Source of the DNA: Deltaproteobacteria bacterium
GTDB lineage: Bacteria; Desulfobacterota; Desulfobacteria; Desulfobacterales; ETH-SRB1
Assembly: GCA_030611115.1 (NCBI GenBank)
Contig: JAUWQK010000086.1
Coordinates: 1 to 6,752, forward strand
DNA: 6,752 nt
Direction of reading: 5' to 3'
Shown here piece by piece: positions 6,540 to 6,752 of the stretch. The notes below the pieces were generated by a model. That model had not been told where the DNA came from. It was given only the letters and a program-made list of their open reading frames with translations, and ran no database searches. A program made the translations under genes and the position numbers. Position 1 is the stretch's first letter. Each line of letters begins with the position of its first letter.

Positions 6540-6626
6540 TCAGGCATCCGAACAGCTCCGAATATAATCCTTCAACGCAAACGCTTTCATCCTTTCTCTA
6601 ATATTTCTCGGCTTGTTATTCATCAT
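6540..6626 (-). CDS. Unidentified small minus-strand ORF (28 codons)
   Basis: The frame starts with two consecutive ATG codons (6626-6621) and reads through RNIRERMKAFALKDYIRS to a TGA at 6540-6542. The composition is basic and amphipathic and looks protein-like, not random. The upstream purine stretch GAAAGCGGA directly abuts the start, so it is a poor ribosome-binding site. It could be a remnant N-terminus of a larger gene broken by a frameshift: a different minus-strand frame is open alongside and downstream of it. I do not recognise it, and it may not be expressed. Confidence 0.2.
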   Translation of the reverse strand: MMNNKPRNIRERMKAFALKDYIRSCSDA

Positions 6627-6640
6627 TCCGCTTTCATCAT

Positions 6641-6668
6641 CCCTACAACAGCGCTATGCGCTGAAGGG
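6641..6668. repeat. Inverted repeat / hairpin CAGCGC-TAT-GCGCTG
   Basis: CAGCGC (6649-6654) and GCGCTG (6658-6663) form a perfect 6-bp stem with a 3-base loop. An outer CCCT/AGGG pairing (6641-6644 with 6665-6668) extends it across a small internal loop. There is no T-run on either side, so it is not an intrinsic terminator. Confidence 0.6.
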
Positions 6669-6672
6669 GATA

Positions 6673-6704
6673 GGGACAGAGGGACAAAGGGACAAAGTGA
6701 TAGA
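6673..6704. repeat. Octamer tandem repeat (GGGACAAA-like)
   Basis: The units run head to tail: GGGACAGA, GGGACAAA, GGGACAAA and a degenerate GTGATAGA. The block directly follows the hairpin at 6641-6668. It resembles the other degenerate short tandem repeats in the non-coding parts of this window. Confidence 0.7.
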
Positions 6705-6725
6705 GGAAATTAACTTGTTTTTCAT

Positions 6726-6752
6726 GGGATTTTTGCCAAACCGTTAAATCCC
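6726..6752. repeat. Inverted repeat at the window edge
   Basis: GGGATTT (6726-6732) and AAATCCC (6746-6752) are perfect 7-bp complements around a 13-base loop. The second arm ends exactly at the window edge, so the stem may be longer. It could be a terminator stem, a repeat end or chance; the missing sequence would decide. Confidence 0.45.

Larger units (their letters stand above)
6447..6752. other. Flanking DNA without a convincing gene
   Basis: About 306 bases follow the right end of the element. They contain short minus-strand frames (below), a CAGCGC/GCGCTG hairpin, an octamer repeat and a 7-bp inverted repeat at the window edge. On the minus strand one frame is open from within the element outward to about 6593, but it lacks a start near its beginning. 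This could be a decayed gene fragment or ordinary spacer. No rRNA, tRNA or known non-coding RNA was recognised. Confidence 0.6.

Overview
The window holds one chromosomal housekeeping gene, mfd, on the minus strand, and one complete two-gene insertion sequence inserted just upstream of it. The organism is a Gram-negative-type bacterium. The moderately AT-rich mfd, the degenerate short tandem repeats in the spacers, and a DruA-plus-ISKra4 element together suggest a Desulfobacterota (delta-proteobacterial) genome. That assignment is inference from general familiarity, not proven by any marker in the window.

Layout: (1) bases 1-29 are a short spacer containing a GTGAACC tandem repeat. (2) Bases 30-3542 (minus) encode a full-length Mfd transcription-repair coupling factor of 1170 residues with every expected domain. 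(3) Bases 3543-3680 are the mfd leader and probable promoter region, with another short tandem repeat. (4) Bases 3681-6446 are a 2766-bp insertion sequence bounded by 20-bp imperfect inverted repeats (17/20 identical; outer 13 bp perfect, beginning GGGTGCGG). It carries a long untranslated left end (about 240 bp) with a perfect 8-bp-stem hairpin, then a DruA/DUF4338-family gene (3919-4812), then an ISKra4-family DDE transposase gene (4809-6374). The two genes overlap by 4 bp (ATGA). (5) Bases 6447-6752 are flanking DNA with no convincing full gene, but with a hairpin, octamer repeats, a terminal inverted repeat and scraps of minus-strand reading frame.

The two element genes form one translationally coupled unit: the transposase Shine-Dalgarno lies inside the last codons of druA. 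DruA is known as the signature protein of Druantia anti-phage systems. Here there is no DruE helicase or other Druantia partner, and the gene lies between the transposon ends. The simplest reading is a transposon-borne DruA with a role in transposition or its control, not a defence island. No target-site duplication is visible. The insertion lies 31 bp upstream of the best mfd promoter candidate, so it probably leaves mfd expression intact or alters it only modestly.
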